DNA of 64,000 nucleotides from Aliivibrio_A sp016764915 (GTDB lineage Bacteria; Pseudomonadota; Gammaproteobacteria; Enterobacterales; Vibrionaceae). Within the stretch, counting starts at the first letter, position 1. Each line of letters opens with the position of its first letter. Positions 8,299-17,849 of this stretch are shown here, in pieces. Under the pieces are notes generated by a model. The model was given only the letters and a program-made list of their open reading frames with translations. It did not search any database and was not told the DNA's origin. The translations under genes and the position numbers were made by a program. The stretch covers positions 1,612,001 through 1,676,000 of the forward strand of contig OZ245058.1 in the NCBI GenBank assembly GCA_965224595.1. The letters are read 5' to 3'.

Positions 8299-8784
8299 CT
8301 ACGTTAATAGCTTATCTATTACTATTTGGATCTGGATTGCATCATGTTCAGCTCGAAATTTCAGACTGCCATTTTCATTAAGTGTTTTATGAAAAATTTT
8401 TGGATCAATGCCTTCATTCACTTTTAACCATTGATTGATCTCAATAACTTGATACGAGGGGCGCATTTTTGCAGCTTGGTACAGTTTTGCTAACCACAAT
8501 AAATTCCACTGACTGGAGCAAAAAACGCATTTGCTATGACAGAGCGCTTGATTTAATTGTTGGCAAACTTGTGTCGCTGGATATCCACTTTGATATAGTT
8601 CCGCTAATGAAATACTGTGCTTTTGATCGGCAAATTCATCATCCCATCGTTTCCAATCTGCAGCAGATCGTCTAGGGTCAATTAATAATGAGTGACTCTC
8701 TCCATCCGACGATGCATATCCAACTTCAATCGGATATGAACACGTTGTAAGACCAGAAGATTCAAATTCCAATGTTGCCCACAT
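8299..8784 (-). CDS. DnaQ-like (DEDD) exonuclease-fold protein, probably catalytically dead
   Basis: A 161-residue cytoplasmic protein. Its N-terminus (ATLEFESSGL then PIEVGYA) aligns by eye with exonuclease motif I (xDxETTGL then PIEIG). A middle segment (CSSQWNLLWLAKLY) sits where motif II (HNxxFD) would be, and the C-terminus (FRAEHDAIQIQIVIDKLL) matches motif III (HRAxxDAxxTxxI). The catalytic set looks altered: the first Asp is Glu6, the motif II Asp appears as Asn94, the general-base His is Phe143, and Asp148 is kept. I infer a structural or regulatory relic of the 3'-5' exoribonuclease family. It is a stand-alone gene, divergent from mgsA. The family call rests on pattern similarity only. 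Confidence 0.5.
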   Translation of the reverse strand: MWATLEFESSGLTTCSYPIEVGYASSDGESHSLLIDPRRSAADWKRWDDEFADQKHSISLAELYQSGYPATQVCQQLNQALCHSKCVFCSSQWNLLWLAKLYQAAKMRPSYQVIEINQWLKVNEGIDPKIFHKTLNENGSLKFRAEHDAIQIQIVIDKLLT

Positions 8785-9093
8785 AATGCTCTCCTTAGTA
8801 TTAAGTAGCCAACCAATACGTGACCAATTTATTCTCTGTATTCTATTTTATGAATTCTCATGTGTTTTTTCGACTATTTAAGCGTAGTCAATAGACATCA
8901 CTTTGCGATATTAAATGTGACATTAGTCATGTTTTAAAATCTATCACTTTTGGTCAAAATATCTAACCCTCCAACATTTATCTATTAATAACTTCTCTCC
9001 CCTCCGTTATAGAGAGCATTTTCATTGAGTTACTCTTCAAACTGAGTACACTCGAATTAGCATAAAAAATCAGTATTAACATTGGAGTGGAAA
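8785..9093. promoter_or_regulatory. Divergent promoter region of mgsA and the exonuclease-like gene
   Basis: This 309-bp AT-rich gap holds no gene. At 8916-8931 there is TGTGA, six bases, then TCATG. This is a good left half and a poor right half of a CRP site, with flanking AAA and TTT adding some symmetry. CRP control of mgsA is plausible but not shown. No other convincing signal was seen apart from the GGAG ribosome-binding site before mgsA. Confidence 0.25.
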
Positions 9094-9552
9094 ATGCAAA
9101 AAACGACTCGAATTATGGCCGCTCATAAGCATATCGCTTTAGTTGCACATGATAATTGCAAAGATGATCTATTACGTTGGGTGAGAGAGAACAGAGAAAA
9201 ATTGCAGGCGCACTTTTTATTTGCCACAGGTACGACTGGTCACATGTTAAGCAGTGAAACAGGTCTTGCCATTAAAAATCTAATCAGTGGACCGATGGGG
9301 GGAGACCAGCAACTAGGCGCTCTTATCTCTGAAGGAAAAATTGATATGATGATTTTTTTCTGGGACCCGTTAAATGCAGTACCCCATGATCCTGATGTAA
9401 AAGCACTACTGCGCATTGCTGCTGTATGGAACGTTCCTGTTGCCACCAATCGAGCCAGTGCTAATTTTATGATTCATTCTCCACTACTGGATCAAGAGGT
9501 AGAAATCGAGATCCCCGATTATCAAGCCTACTTAGCAGAGAGAATTGGTTAA
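9094..9552 (+). CDS. mgsA: Methylglyoxal synthase
   Basis: Converts dihydroxyacetone phosphate to methylglyoxal plus phosphate, the entry to the methylglyoxal bypass that relieves sugar-phosphate stress. At 152 residues it has the same length as E. coli MgsA and keeps its active-site positions: His19-Asp20 (VAHDNCKDDLL), the phosphate loop FATGTTG, Asp71 in GGDQQLGA, and His98 with Asp101 in PHDPDVKALLR. The ATG at 9094 is preceded by TTGGAGTGG. A TTG four codons earlier is rejected because it precedes the family's usual start. The 3' end runs into a hairpin shared with the convergent helD. Confidence 0.95.
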   Translation: MQKTTRIMAAHKHIALVAHDNCKDDLLRWVRENREKLQAHFLFATGTTGHMLSSETGLAIKNLISGPMGGDQQLGALISEGKIDMMIFFWDPLNAVPHDPDVKALLRIAAVWNVPVATNRASANFMIHSPLLDQEVEIEIPDYQAYLAERIG

Positions 9553-9572
9553 TCTCTCGATTAACCCGTGTT

Positions 9573-9608
9573 AGTGAATGAATAGGCATTATCGCCTATT
9601 CATTCACT
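9573..9608 (+). terminator. mgsA terminator overlapping the helD stop codon
   Basis: A perfect 15-bp inverted repeat (AGTGAATGAATAGGC with its complement) around a 6-base loop, followed on the plus strand by a T-rich run. Its right arm covers the helD stop codon at 9600-9602. No T-run exists on the minus side, so it mainly serves mgsA. Confidence 0.75.
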
Positions 9609-11666
9609 GTTTTTTATTTTAAAAATAACAGGATAATCTCCATCTTTGAGCTCAGTAATAAATGGCGACGGATCTTTTTTTACCGTTAACCAGACTCTCT
9701 TTTTCGCTCGAGTCATTGCCACATAAAACAACCTCCTCTCCTCAGCATGCGCGTATTGGTCTTCAGTCGGCAGTAAGCCATCTTTTAATGAAACTTGACG
9801 AGTAAAAGGCGGGAATTGGCCTTTATCAACGCACAACACAACCACGTAGTCTGCTTCTCGTCCTTTACTCGAGTGGCATGTCGAAAACTCAAGCTTCAGA
9901 TTCAAAAACTCATTACACCAAAGGGGCAGCTCTTTAGGCTGATGATAATGATTACGACCAATCAGCAGCACCGATTCGCCTTTTTTACCTTTATCATTTA
10001 AAGATTTTAATATTGACGCTAACTCATCGTGATTAATGACAGTGACTGCTTTTTGTTTCTGTTGTTTTACACTGTTTAGGCTTTTTTTGATTTGCGCAGG
10101 ATTCTGCTGGATAAAACGATTCGCTACCGCACCAATTTGACTATTAAACCGATAAGTGGTGTCTAAAAAACTCACCTTACACGATCCAAATCGCTGCTCA
10201 AACCCCGTCGTTAAATTAACGTCTGCCCCAGTAAAGCGATAAATAGCTTGCCAGTCATCACCCACTGCAAACAGAGAAGCATTACTGTGATTGCAGATAC
10301 TCTCTAGCAGTTGTAATCGCTGCGGTGAAATATCTTGATATTCATCCACCATCACAAATTGATAAACCGATGGGTATTTTCCTTTGCTAAGATAAACGGT
10401 TGCCTTGTTAATCATACTATTAAAATCATAACTATTACTCTGTTTTAACACTTTTAGATACTCTTTGTAGAGAGGCCAAATCAGATTCAGTTCACTTTTC
10501 AACTTTGCAAACTCATGATGCTGTTCAAGACGGGTAATTATCTCTTTTTTAGTCGACATCTGGTGAACATTTACGGCATCTATTTGGTCAAAGACCCAGT
10601 CATGCAGCAGTGGATTGGCGTGCTGTTCTATCAACAACTCATCCGGTTTTAGTTTTGCCAGTGGCCATTGCTGGTGATGCTTATGCCAACGTTTGACGAC
10701 TGCTTCACTTTGCCAGTGCTGGCAAAGTTGTTCTGATAACCAAAGTGACTTTGCCTCTTTATCTGTAGCAAGGGAGGAAATTAAAGGAGCGCTGTACTCT
10801 ACCTCTCGAATCACCTCTAACGCTAGCTGATGAAAAGTCACGACTTTAACCTGTTTACCCAGCGTCACGCCCAATTTTTCCACTAATCGTTGAGACATCT
10901 CCTTGGCGGCTTGGCGACCAAAGGCCAGCAATAAAATCTCATTAGCTTGTGCTTTACCACTATTGAGCAAGTAACCAACTCTGGCCATTAATACGCTGGT
11001 TTTCCCAGAACCTGCGCCTGCAAGCACTAAATTATGATCATCATTAACCAATACAGCTTGTTGTTGAGATGGGTTCAATGGATGAGACTCACAGCTTGAG
11101 AACCACTCTTGCCATCGCTGTTGTTCGACCGTTATCCATTGCTGGTTAAATTGCGCAGCCCACTCATCCGCTTGAGTGATCCAACCTAAAATGGGTTCAA
11201 CTCGGGTGGGCATTAATACTCGAGCCAACTCATAGCTCATATCAGCAAGATGAAACGCGTGTTGCAGCTCATGTGTTAACCGAGTAACAGTTGAATGTTT
11301 GATATATTGATTGGTGCTGAGCAACTGTTCAATTTTCAGCTCAAGTTCAGGCAACAAAGCGGCTAAACGCTCCATACACGCATTTTTCCAATCCAAATGC
11401 TGTTGCGAAAGTAGCTCCGCAGCCGTTTTGCACTTCCACCAAGGCAAACCAAATACCCGCCACTTGGGCCGGTTGTCACTATCATGAAAATCCAGTGAGC
11501 CCCAGAGAAACCCTCGCCGAACCGTCACTGAACCATTCCACTGTTCAAACAACAGCTCATCAGTATTGAATTTTGATATGAATTTCAATTTGTTCTCGCT
11601 TAACACAAGCTGATAATTATCACCCTGCAAAAATACCTGAGCCAAACGACTTGCTGTTAATTCCAT
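9600..11666 (-). CDS. helD: DNA helicase IV
   Basis: A superfamily I 3'-5' DNA helicase of about 688 residues, close to E. coli HelD (684). After the family's N-terminal region of about 200 residues it shows NPSQQQAV, Walker A AGAGSGKT, Walker B VMVDEYQDIS, GDDWQAIYRF (motif III), TCHSSKGREADYVVV (motif V) and EERRLFYVAMTRAKK (motif VI). It is thought to act in recombination and repair. The ATG at 11666 gives MELTASRLAQ, matching the E. coli start; an ATG at 11681 would add five residues with no ribosome-binding site. It is convergent with mgsA, its E. coli neighbour. Confidence 0.93.
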   Translation of the reverse strand: MELTASRLAQVFLQGDNYQLVLSENKLKFISKFNTDELLFEQWNGSVTVRRGFLWGSLDFHDSDNRPKWRVFGLPWWKCKTAAELLSQQHLDWKNACMERLAALLPELELKIEQLLSTNQYIKHSTVTRLTHELQHAFHLADMSYELARVLMPTRVEPILGWITQADEWAAQFNQQWITVEQQRWQEWFSSCESHPLNPSQQQAVLVNDDHNLVLAGAGSGKTSVLMARVGYLLNSGKAQANEILLLAFGRQAAKEMSQRLVEKLGVTLGKQVKVVTFHQLALEVIREVEYSAPLISSLATDKEAKSLWLSEQLCQHWQSEAVVKRWHKHHQQWPLAKLKPDELLIEQHANPLLHDWVFDQIDAVNVHQMSTKKEIITRLEQHHEFAKLKSELNLIWPLYKEYLKVLKQSNSYDFNSMINKATVYLSKGKYPSVYQFVMVDEYQDISPQRLQLLESICNHSNASLFAVGDDWQAIYRFTGADVNLTTGFEQRFGSCKVSFLDTTYRFNSQIGAVANRFIQQNPAQIKKSLNSVKQQKQKAVTVINHDELASILKSLNDKGKKGESVLLIGRNHYHQPKELPLWCNEFLNLKLEFSTCHSSKGREADYVVVLCVDKGQFPPFTRQVSLKDGLLPTEDQYAHAEERRLFYVAMTRAKKRVWLTVKKDPSPFITELKDGDYPVIFKIKNSE

Positions 11667-11849
11667 CAAAAATCCACTCATCTAAACAATACTGTAAATA
11701 AACACAGTCAGATTAACAGTTCCACAGATTGAATACGATCTAAAAGAACGAAAGAAATTTATGACCTTTATTGCATTTTTTGATTAAGAGTTGCTCCTAG
11801 CTTTGTTATGATGACACTCTATTTTGAATGTCTCACATTAAGCGTAATA

Positions 11850-14018
11850 ATGAAGCTAACCATTAAAAAATATTGGGCAAACAATCATATAAATTACAGT
11901 ATTCGTATTTTACTCGCCCTATTAGGCGTGGTAATACCCTGTTGGTATTTTGATCAAAATAGCACCGCAACTCTTCTGATTTTAGGTATCATTGCCGCCG
12001 CATTAGCAGAAACTGATGGCAGTTTGTGGGGCCGAATAAAAGCGCAGAGTCTCACCCTTATTAGCTTTGCAATTGCCTCTTTTTCGATTGAATTGCTGTT
12101 TAACTACCCCATGCTATTTGCTGCTGGTCTCTTTTTTTCATCCATTGCGTTTATCATGCTCGGAGCCATTGGTCCAAGATATGCTGGAATTGCATTGGGC
12201 TCTTTAATGATGGCCATCTATACCATGTTAGGGGCTGCGGAAAGCATCAACATTTGGTATCAACCGAGTATGTTGCTCAGTGGCGCAGCTTGGTACTATT
12301 TTATCTCTCTGTGTTGGCAGCTATTTTGGCCAATGCAGCCTGTACAGCAAAATCTCGCGGCGGTATTTGATGCCCTCGGAAAAAACCTCATTATTAAAAG
12401 CGAGCTGTTTCATCCAGTATCAAACCTCAACCCACAACCATACCGAATCAAAGCCTCTCAGCAAAACGTCAAAGTGGTTACCGCATTGAACAACTGTAAA
12501 GCGACCCTATTAGCTCGTGCCAAACGCGGTCATGTGGTGGGCGCAAAAGACCGGTTCTTAAAAATCTACTTCTTAGCACAAGATATCCATGAGCGAGTAA
12601 GCTCTACTCATTATCGATATCAAGATTTGGCCAGTAATTTTAAACGCAGTGACATTCTTTTTCGTTTGGAACATTTGTTAAAACAGCAAGCGAAAGCCTG
12701 TGATCAAGCCGCCAATGCTTTGCGCTTAGGGATCGCCTACTCGCACCCATCGTCATCTGCAGCCATCGATGAAATGACGGAGTCGCTCATTTTTTTGAAG
12801 CAACAAAACAATACAGAGTGGCGTCTGTCTCTCATTCAGCTTAAGTACCTGCTGAACAACCTATCAACCGTTGAGCGCCAACTGTCAAACATTGGCAACC
12901 CACTCGATATTGCTGATGCCGATGAGAGCATCCTTGCTGATAATGACGCCCACACCTTAAAAGAGATGTGGCAGCGCGTTGTGGCCAACTTTAATACTCG
13001 CTCAATGCTGTTTCGTCACGCGATTCGCATGGGAATCACTTTGACCGTGGGTTATGGCATTATTCAATTTGCTCAGTTAGAAAATGGTTATTGGATTTTA
13101 CTGACTACCTTATTCGTCTGCCAGCCAAACTACAGCGCGACCAAAGAGAAGCTAATCGGACGTGTTATTGGCACTATCGCTGGGATTTTACTTGGTATCC
13201 CGCTACTGATGCTCTTTCCTTCCCATGACAGTCAATTAGTGTTGATGGTAATTGCAGGTGTATTATTCTTTGCATTTCGTCGTCAAAACTACCGCTTTTC
13301 AACCGCATTTATTACCTTGTTAGTACTGTTTGGTTTCAATCAACTTGGTGATGGCTTTGCGGTTATTCTTCCTAGATTGGGCGATACTCTACTTGGATGT
13401 TTGTTGGCAGTTTGCGCCGTGACGTTTATCTTCCCCGACTGGCAATCAAGACGTATTCATAAGGTCATGGCTGATGCTGTCAAAGCCAACCAAGACTATT
13501 TAGCGCACATCATCAGCCAATACCGAGCTGGGAAAAAAGACAGTCTCGCTTATCGTATTGCTCGACGTAAAGCTCACAATGCTGACGCGCAATTGAGCTC
13601 GTCCATCAATAATATGCTGGTTGAACCTGGACGTTATCGTACCTATGTCGATGAAAGTTTTCGTTTTCTCTGTCTAAACCACGCCATGCTCAGTTATGTT
13701 TCCGCATTAGGGGCGCATCGAACACGTTTAAGTGATGAAGTCACCCATCAACTGGTGGCCGAGTCGCACCGCGTGATACATCGCCATTTAACCAGTATGT
13801 CCGAGCAATTAAATCAACTGTCTAAAGAGAGCAATCCGAGTGAAAAAGAGGACCAAGAGTTAGATAAGCGATTAGGCCAGTGGCGAGATGATGAAGATGA
13901 CTCAGTCAAAATGGTACTGCAACAGATCCATCTAATTCATCGAATGATGCCTGAGATGCACTCTTTGGCCAATAAGGTTGCATCAAGAACGCAAGCAAAA
14001 GTGTCCAATAAAACATGA
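11850..14018 (+). CDS. yccS: YccS/YhfK-family integral membrane protein (FUSC-type transporter)
   Basis: A 722-residue inner-membrane protein of the YccS type (E. coli about 720). Two hydrophobic blocks, each with several helices (about residues 15-160 and 390-520), are each followed by a long cytoplasmic helical region. This is the duplicated FUSC/aromatic-acid-exporter-like layout. Segments such as GYWILLTTLFVCQPNYSATK and RVIGTIAGILLGIP are the conserved second-block motif of the family. The substrate is unknown. I chose the ATG at 11850 because MKLTIKKYW fits the family start; earlier in-frame codons have no supporting site. The adjacent helD is divergent. Confidence 0.85.
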   Translation: MKLTIKKYWANNHINYSIRILLALLGVVIPCWYFDQNSTATLLILGIIAAALAETDGSLWGRIKAQSLTLISFAIASFSIELLFNYPMLFAAGLFFSSIAFIMLGAIGPRYAGIALGSLMMAIYTMLGAAESINIWYQPSMLLSGAAWYYFISLCWQLFWPMQPVQQNLAAVFDALGKNLIIKSELFHPVSNLNPQPYRIKASQQNVKVVTALNNCKATLLARAKRGHVVGAKDRFLKIYFLAQDIHERVSSTHYRYQDLASNFKRSDILFRLEHLLKQQAKACDQAANALRLGIAYSHPSSSAAIDEMTESLIFLKQQNNTEWRLSLIQLKYLLNNLSTVERQLSNIGNPLDIADADESILADNDAHTLKEMWQRVVANFNTRSMLFRHAIRMGITLTVGYGIIQFAQLENGYWILLTTLFVCQPNYSATKEKLIGRVIGTIAGILLGIPLLMLFPSHDSQLVLMVIAGVLFFAFRRQNYRFSTAFITLLVLFGFNQLGDGFAVILPRLGDTLLGCLLAVCAVTFIFPDWQSRRIHKVMADAVKANQDYLAHIISQYRAGKKDSLAYRIARRKAHNADAQLSSSINNMLVEPGRYRTYVDESFRFLCLNHAMLSYVSALGAHRTRLSDEVTHQLVAESHRVIHRHLTSMSEQLNQLSKESNPSEKEDQELDKRLGQWRDDEDDSVKMVLQQIHLIHRMMPEMHSLANKVASRTQAKVSNKT

Positions 14019-14116
14019 TTTATTCATGCTAACCTTTACGCTCTTTTACACTCAATTTCCTCACAATTTTCCACTCCCCTGATACACTTAAGTTATCGGT
14101 TTTCAGGGGACGTTTT

Positions 14117-15499
14117 ATGAGTTTACGTTATACGGACCATACCATTGCCACTCAACGATTTGGTTTTGGGCCAGTTACGGGTGAAATTGATACCATCAAA
14201 AAGCTCGGTGCTGCTCTTTGGCTTGAACAGCAGCTAAGCTCAACCTCTTATACTCATCCATCGATAACTGAACTGCCTTCAACGTCACTGATATTGCAGC
14301 AAATGCACCAATTGCAGCAGCAACGTAAACAAACTACCGAAAATCTGGCCAAAGCAAAACTACAAAAGAAGATCAATCAGTTCCAACGCTTGCATTATAC
14401 CCAGCAAGTCTATGCAAGAAACCAACAAATCTTCTCGAACCCGCTGAGTTTTCAAGAGCGTATCATTCAGTTTTGGAGTAATCATTTTTCGGTCTCAGCG
14501 GATAACCGCCGAATCCGCCCATTTGTTGCCAGCATTGAAAATGAGGTAATTAGAGCTCACTGGAATGGTGACTTCTCCACACTGTTACGCCAAGTCAGCC
14601 AACATCCTGCCATGCTCATTTATCTGGATAACAACCTCTCTATTGGTCCTGATTCAATCCAAGGAAAACGAGCGGATAAAGGCTTAAACGAAAATCTTGC
14701 TAGAGAGATTCTGGAGCTGCATACCTTAGGGGTTAACGGCGGGTATACTCAGCAAGACATTATTCAGCTGGCTAAAGCAATCACTGGATGGAGTGTTAAT
14801 TTCAAAACAGCTCAACATACGGGTTTTATCTTTAATAACAAGCGTCATCAACCTGGCACCATTAGCCTGCTGAATAAAGACTATAATCAGGCTGGCCTTG
14901 CGCAAGGAGAAGCGTGTTTAAACGATCTTGCTGTGCATCCCAGCACCGCCCATCATATTGCCAGAAAGCTAGCCCAACACTTTGCTGGCCCTCATCAGAG
15001 TGATTTAGAGAAAAAATTAGCGGATACTTTTATGGCATCAAAAGGTCAGCTAATGCCTGTGTATAAAGTGCTCATTCATCATCCTGACTGTTGGCATACA
15101 AACCCAGTTAGATTCAGAACACCCCAGCAATGGCTTTTTTCTATGTTCAGGAGTGCAAATTTCTACCCACAAAACAAACTCGTTCATCAAGCCTTGAAAC
15201 AGTTAGGACAAGAACCCTTTATGGCAGGCTCCCCAGCAGGATGGTCTGATAATGATAGAGACTACAACAGTTCATCGGCACTCACTCAGCGATGGCAACT
15301 GGCGAATAAATACAGTAAACAGATCTTAAAAAAGACAAAAAAAACAGAGAGTGCTGCTGCTGTCACCATCAATAATCTCATTGCCTCATTGTATGATAGC
15401 GACATTGATGAGCACCTCTTTGCCGCACTGAGTAAAACCGATGATCTCACTAACAAACTTACTCTCTTGTGGCTCAGCCCACAATTTCAATATCGATAG
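14117..15499 (+). CDS. DUF1800 domain-containing protein
   Basis: A 460-residue protein of the DUF1800 family. The recognisable core includes RFGFGP near the N-terminus, FQERIIQFWSNHFSVS, and LNENLAREILELHTLGVNGGYTQQDI followed by AKAITGW, all hallmark blocks of the family. The molecular function is not known. No signal peptide is evident. The gene lies 9 bp upstream of a DUF1501 gene, the standard pairing for these families in many bacteria, so the two products probably act together. Pairs of this kind have been suggested to act at the cell surface, but that is unproven. Confidence 0.85.
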   Translation: MSLRYTDHTIATQRFGFGPVTGEIDTIKKLGAALWLEQQLSSTSYTHPSITELPSTSLILQQMHQLQQQRKQTTENLAKAKLQKKINQFQRLHYTQQVYARNQQIFSNPLSFQERIIQFWSNHFSVSADNRRIRPFVASIENEVIRAHWNGDFSTLLRQVSQHPAMLIYLDNNLSIGPDSIQGKRADKGLNENLAREILELHTLGVNGGYTQQDIIQLAKAITGWSVNFKTAQHTGFIFNNKRHQPGTISLLNKDYNQAGLAQGEACLNDLAVHPSTAHHIARKLAQHFAGPHQSDLEKKLADTFMASKGQLMPVYKVLIHHPDCWHTNPVRFRTPQQWLFSMFRSANFYPQNKLVHQALKQLGQEPFMAGSPAGWSDNDRDYNSSSALTQRWQLANKYSKQILKKTKKTESAAAVTINNLIASLYDSDIDEHLFAALSKTDDLTNKLTLLWLSPQFQYR

Positions 15500-15508
15500 G
15501 GGCGTGTC

Positions 15509-16651
15509 ATGAAAAGGCGAGAATTGCTCAAATCCATCGTTGCAATTGGGGTCTCTACGGCCATACCCTCTTTCGCTTTTGCCAGCAGCCAATCCTCCTC
15601 AATTTTAGTCTGGGTAACACTACGAGGTGCCATTGATGGACTGAATGTGGTCGTGCCCTACAACGACATTAATTACAGAAAATTACGCCCTACCATTGGA
15701 CTGAATCGCGATCAAGTCAATGATCTTGACGGCTTTTTTGGTCTAAATCCGGCGCTAAAAAATCTCTACTCTTGGTATAAAAATAGAGAGCTTGCTCTCA
15801 TTCATGCTTGTGCCACCCCCTATCGAGAGCGCTCTCATTTTGATGGCCAGAAGGTTTTAGAAAATGGCACAGATGACCCCTTTCATAACTCGGGATGGAT
15901 AAATCGCTTATTAGACAATGCGAGTCAGCATAGCAGTATTGCCATCGATTCCGGTATGCCTCTGATCCTACAAGGTGATGCGCCATCAAGCAGCTGGTAT
16001 CCCAATAAACTCAAAGCCGAGAGTGAACTGCAAACCTTGCTGGGTGAAATGCTGCAATCGGATAAAATCTTATCCAGAAATTTTGAACAGATGATGCGAA
16101 TCAATAGCATGGCCTCGTCTGCCAATGGCAAGGCCTCTAAACAGTTTAATAATTTGTGTGACAACGCGGGTAAATTTCTATCGAGCAGTTCGGGACCAAA
16201 TATTGCGGTATTAGAACTTGGGGGTTGGGACACTCATGCTTATCAGGGTTCTACTTCGGGTAAGTTATCTAATCAACTAAAAGTGCTCGACTCTGGCTTA
16301 GCAACATTAAAAGCCGCATTAGGTTCTAACTGGAGCCGAACCGTCATTATGGTGGCCAGTGAATTTGGACGAACAGCAGCCGAAAATGGCTCCAAAGGCA
16401 CCGACCACGGCACAGCGAATGCGATGTTTGTTGCTGGTGGGGCGGTAAATGGAGGTCAAATTATCACTCGGTGGCCAGGGCTAGGTAGAGAGGATCTCTA
16501 CCAAGGCCGAGATTTAGCACCAACTACTGACATGAGGGAGATCATTAAAGCTGTACTCAGCGACCATCTGTCGCTCTCAGCAACAACCATAAGCCGTACT
16601 TTTCCCACAAGCCTCCAGGTTAAGCCCAGTTTCAATCTGATCCGCTTTTAA
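15509..16651 (+). CDS. DUF1501 domain-containing protein, Tat-like signal
   Basis: A 380-residue exported protein. The N-terminus KRRELLKS followed by a hydrophobic stretch ending AFASS looks like a twin-arginine signal peptide. The DUF1501 core, related to the alkaline phosphatase/sulfatase fold, shows LRGAIDGLNVVVPYND, ATPYRERSHFDGQ, LELGGWDTHAYQ, MVASEFGRTAAENGSKGTDHGTA and FVAGGAVNGG. The Asp/His residues in these blocks are likely metal ligands. The enzymatic activity is unknown. It is translated right after the DUF1800 gene. Its stop overlaps that of convergent nspC by a few bases. Confidence 0.85.
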   Translation: MKRRELLKSIVAIGVSTAIPSFAFASSQSSSILVWVTLRGAIDGLNVVVPYNDINYRKLRPTIGLNRDQVNDLDGFFGLNPALKNLYSWYKNRELALIHACATPYRERSHFDGQKVLENGTDDPFHNSGWINRLLDNASQHSSIAIDSGMPLILQGDAPSSSWYPNKLKAESELQTLLGEMLQSDKILSRNFEQMMRINSMASSANGKASKQFNNLCDNAGKFLSSSSGPNIAVLELGGWDTHAYQGSTSGKLSNQLKVLDSGLATLKAALGSNWSRTVIMVASEFGRTAAENGSKGTDHGTANAMFVAGGAVNGGQIITRWPGLGREDLYQGRDLAPTTDMREIIKAVLSDHLSLSATTISRTFPTSLQVKPSFNLIRF

Positions 16652-17778
16652 ACGCGCCATTGTGACAGAGAGCGTTTAAAATCTTGATAACCAAATTCAT
16701 TCAATTTTTTAAGCTCTCCACTGCTCTTTTTGCAATATATGGACGGCATTTTGAGACCATTGAACCAATTTAGTTTCACCATGGTGTAACCCGCACTATC
16801 TAGAATATTGAGTCGTTGCCCAATACGCAGTGGCTGCTCAAAATTGGCCACACAGAACTGATCCCCCGCTAAACATGAACAGCTGCCAATAATGTATTGG
16901 TGGTCACCAGCATCGTTCGCCTGCTCAATTGCTGCTGGTTCATCATAGATCAACGTGTCTAGACGGTGGGCTTCGGTAGCGCTGTCCACAATCGCAGTCT
17001 GCATCTCATTATCAACCACATCCACCACAGTCACCACTAAATCGGTAGTTTTAGTGATGATCGCTTCACCGGGTTCTAAATAGAGCTGCACATTATGGCG
17101 TTGTGCAAAATTGGTTAATCCATTGGCTAAGCAGTCAAGATCGTAACCTGGCCAGGTAAAAAAGACCCCGCCGCCAAGGCTCACCCACTCAAGCTTATCG
17201 AGTTGCTCACCAAATTGTTCTGACAATTGATCCAGTAGCTGCACAAAAGAAGCTGCACTTTTGTTCTCACAGTTCATGTGAAACATTACGCCATCAATGG
17301 TGTCGATATTCTCTAATTTCAACTGGTTTTTGTGTACACCAAGGCGCGAATAACGACGAGCTGGATCCGCTAAATCTTGACCTGCACAACTGACACCAGG
17401 GTTAAGACGCAGGCCAATTGATGCTTTACCTTCAACCAAGTGACGATGCGCTTCTAGCTGACTTTGTGAGTTGAATATCAGCTTATCGCAAAGTTCGGCT
17501 ACTTCAATGACATCCTCTTCACAGTAACCCACACTGTAGGCGTGAGTCTCACCACCAAACGTTTCATGACCCAGTTTCACTTCGTAAGGTCCACTGCTGG
17601 TTGTGCCATCCAAATAGGGTTTGATAATGTCAAACACACCCCAAGTAGAGAAACACTTAAGAGCAAGCACCAACTTCACACCAGAACGCTCTTTAAGCGT
17701 TTTTGCTATCTCTAAATTGGCGATCAGTTTCTGCTCATCAATGAGAAAATAGGGGGTTTTTATATCTTGTTCTACCAT
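16648..17778 (-). CDS. nspC: Carboxynorspermidine decarboxylase
   Basis: A PLP enzyme that decarboxylates carboxynorspermidine to norspermidine, the last step of the Vibrio polyamine pathway. It is 376 residues with the alanine-racemase-type barrel. The PLP lysine is Lys41 in LVLALKCFSTWGVF; HMNCENKSAASF and WVSLGGGVFFT are substrate- and phosphate-binding segments; YLEPGEAI and the C-terminal GSCSCLAGDQF complete the ODC/CANSDC active site. In Vibrio, NspC and norspermidine influence biofilm formation. It is the distal gene of a three-gene operon with the dehydrogenase and the fused aminotransferase-decarboxylase. Confidence 0.94.
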   Translation of the reverse strand: MVEQDIKTPYFLIDEQKLIANLEIAKTLKERSGVKLVLALKCFSTWGVFDIIKPYLDGTTSSGPYEVKLGHETFGGETHAYSVGYCEEDVIEVAELCDKLIFNSQSQLEAHRHLVEGKASIGLRLNPGVSCAGQDLADPARRYSRLGVHKNQLKLENIDTIDGVMFHMNCENKSAASFVQLLDQLSEQFGEQLDKLEWVSLGGGVFFTWPGYDLDCLANGLTNFAQRHNVQLYLEPGEAIITKTTDLVVTVVDVVDNEMQTAIVDSATEAHRLDTLIYDEPAAIEQANDAGDHQYIIGSCSCLAGDQFCVANFEQPLRIGQRLNILDSAGYTMVKLNWFNGLKMPSIYCKKSSGELKKLNEFGYQDFKRSLSQWRV

Positions 17779-17849
17779 GAGAGGCTTCCTAACTAAAAAC
17801 GCCCACTTAAACCCTCATATTAATGGCTCAAGTAGGCGTCATATCGTTT

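Noticed and set aside
8916..8931. CRP-binding site before mgsA as a confident call
   Set aside because: Only the left half matches well; the right half is TCATG instead of TCACA. Reported only as a weak element of the intergenic region.
14076..14109. Inverted repeat CCCCTGA...TCAGGGG that could sequester the DUF1800 ribosome-binding site
   Set aside because: The left arm may lie upstream of the transcription start (a possible -10, TACACT, falls within the loop), so the hairpin may never exist in RNA. Kept only as a note.
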